From Hyphococcus sp. (GTDB lineage: Bacteria > Pseudomonadota > Alphaproteobacteria > Caulobacterales > Parvularculaceae), in contig JAJFGC010000217.1 of assembly GCA_021776345.1 (NCBI GenBank), forward strand, positions 1 through 58,217: a stretch of 58,217 nucleotides of DNA, in the 5' to 3' direction. Position 1 is the stretch's first letter; each line of letters begins with the position of its first letter. The position numbers and the translations under genes are program-made. Below the pieces are notes generated by a model. The model had not been told where the DNA came from and did no database searches. It was given only the letters and a program-made list of their open reading frames with translations. This document shows positions 58,152-58,217 of the stretch, one piece after another.

Positions 58152-58217
58152 ATGCGGGTTTTGCTCATCGAGGATGACGGCGCCACAGCCCAAAGCATTG
58201 AGCTGATGCTGAAATCA
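58152..58217 (+). CDS. ctrA: CtrA-type response regulator, 3'-truncated by window edge
   Basis: Only 22 codons are present: MRVLLIEDDGATAQSIELML, matching the invariant receiver-domain start of the cell-cycle master regulator CtrA, with the acidic pair EDD. The location next to fliI-fliJ is as in Caulobacter. AAGGAG precedes the ATG. The rest, including the phosphorylated aspartate and DNA-binding domain, lies outside the window. Confidence 0.88.
   Translation, partial: MRVLLIEDDGATAQSIELMLKS

Overview
The window reads as a chromosomal segment of an alphaproteobacterium. Three things point there: a complete division and cell-wall (dcw) cluster followed by lpxC-bamD-recN-ligA, a fliI-fliJ pair divergent from the first 22 codons of a ctrA-type response regulator, and perfect TTAA-N7-TTAA motifs (the Caulobacter CtrA consensus) with GANTC (CcrM) motifs upstream of cell-cycle genes. 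The Caulobacterales/Hyphomonadales/Parvularculales part of the class fits best; I cannot name a genus. Gene content is mostly core, and no insertion sequence, phage, CRISPR array, rRNA or tRNA was seen.

Layout. 1-8.6 kb: 3' part of tyrS, a large AsmA/YhdP-type envelope protein, a peroxiredoxin-DUF455 pair, an M23 peptidase overlapping a bactofilin gene, and a small membrane protein. 8.8-23.0 kb: a nitrilase, then a minus-strand exopolysaccharide locus of the XrtA/PEP-CTERM-associated type (Wza-like export lipoprotein, chain-length protein, tyrosine autokinase, outer-membrane barrel, AAA ATPase, polysaccharide deacetylase, FemAB-like transferase, glycosyltransferase, sugar-phosphate transferase). 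No exosortase gene is visible inside it. Across a divergent gap lies a glycosyltransferase fused to a WalW-like deacetylase domain, and the gap holds an unlisted 48-codon membrane-peptide ORF. 23.0-24.2 kb: fliO-fliP behind a perfect CtrA-type box.

24.4-29.8 kb: a branched-chain 2-oxoacid dehydrogenase operon (E1alpha, E1beta, E2, E3) with a two-helix UspB-like gene inserted before E3. 30.1-30.9 kb: a GNAT acetyltransferase whose N-terminus appears frameshifted. 30.9-37 kb: ligA, recN, bamD, lpxC. 37.2-55.8 kb: ftsZ back to mraZ, nearly all on the minus strand with start/stop overlaps. 56-58.2 kb: fliJ, fliI, then ctrA on the plus strand running off the end.

How it fits together: precursor synthesis (murB to murG, ddl, mraY), septal machinery (ftsL/I/W/Q/A/Z), lipid A commitment (lpxC) and outer-membrane assembly (bamD) sit in one block. 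Its promoters carry a candidate MraZ operator, a CtrA box and GANTC sites. CtrA-type boxes also precede ftsZ and fliO, so division and flagellum assembly may be under one cell-cycle control, with ctrA itself next door. Two catalytic or core proteins (FtsZ and FtsI) show substitutions at normally invariant positions and deserve checking against raw reads.
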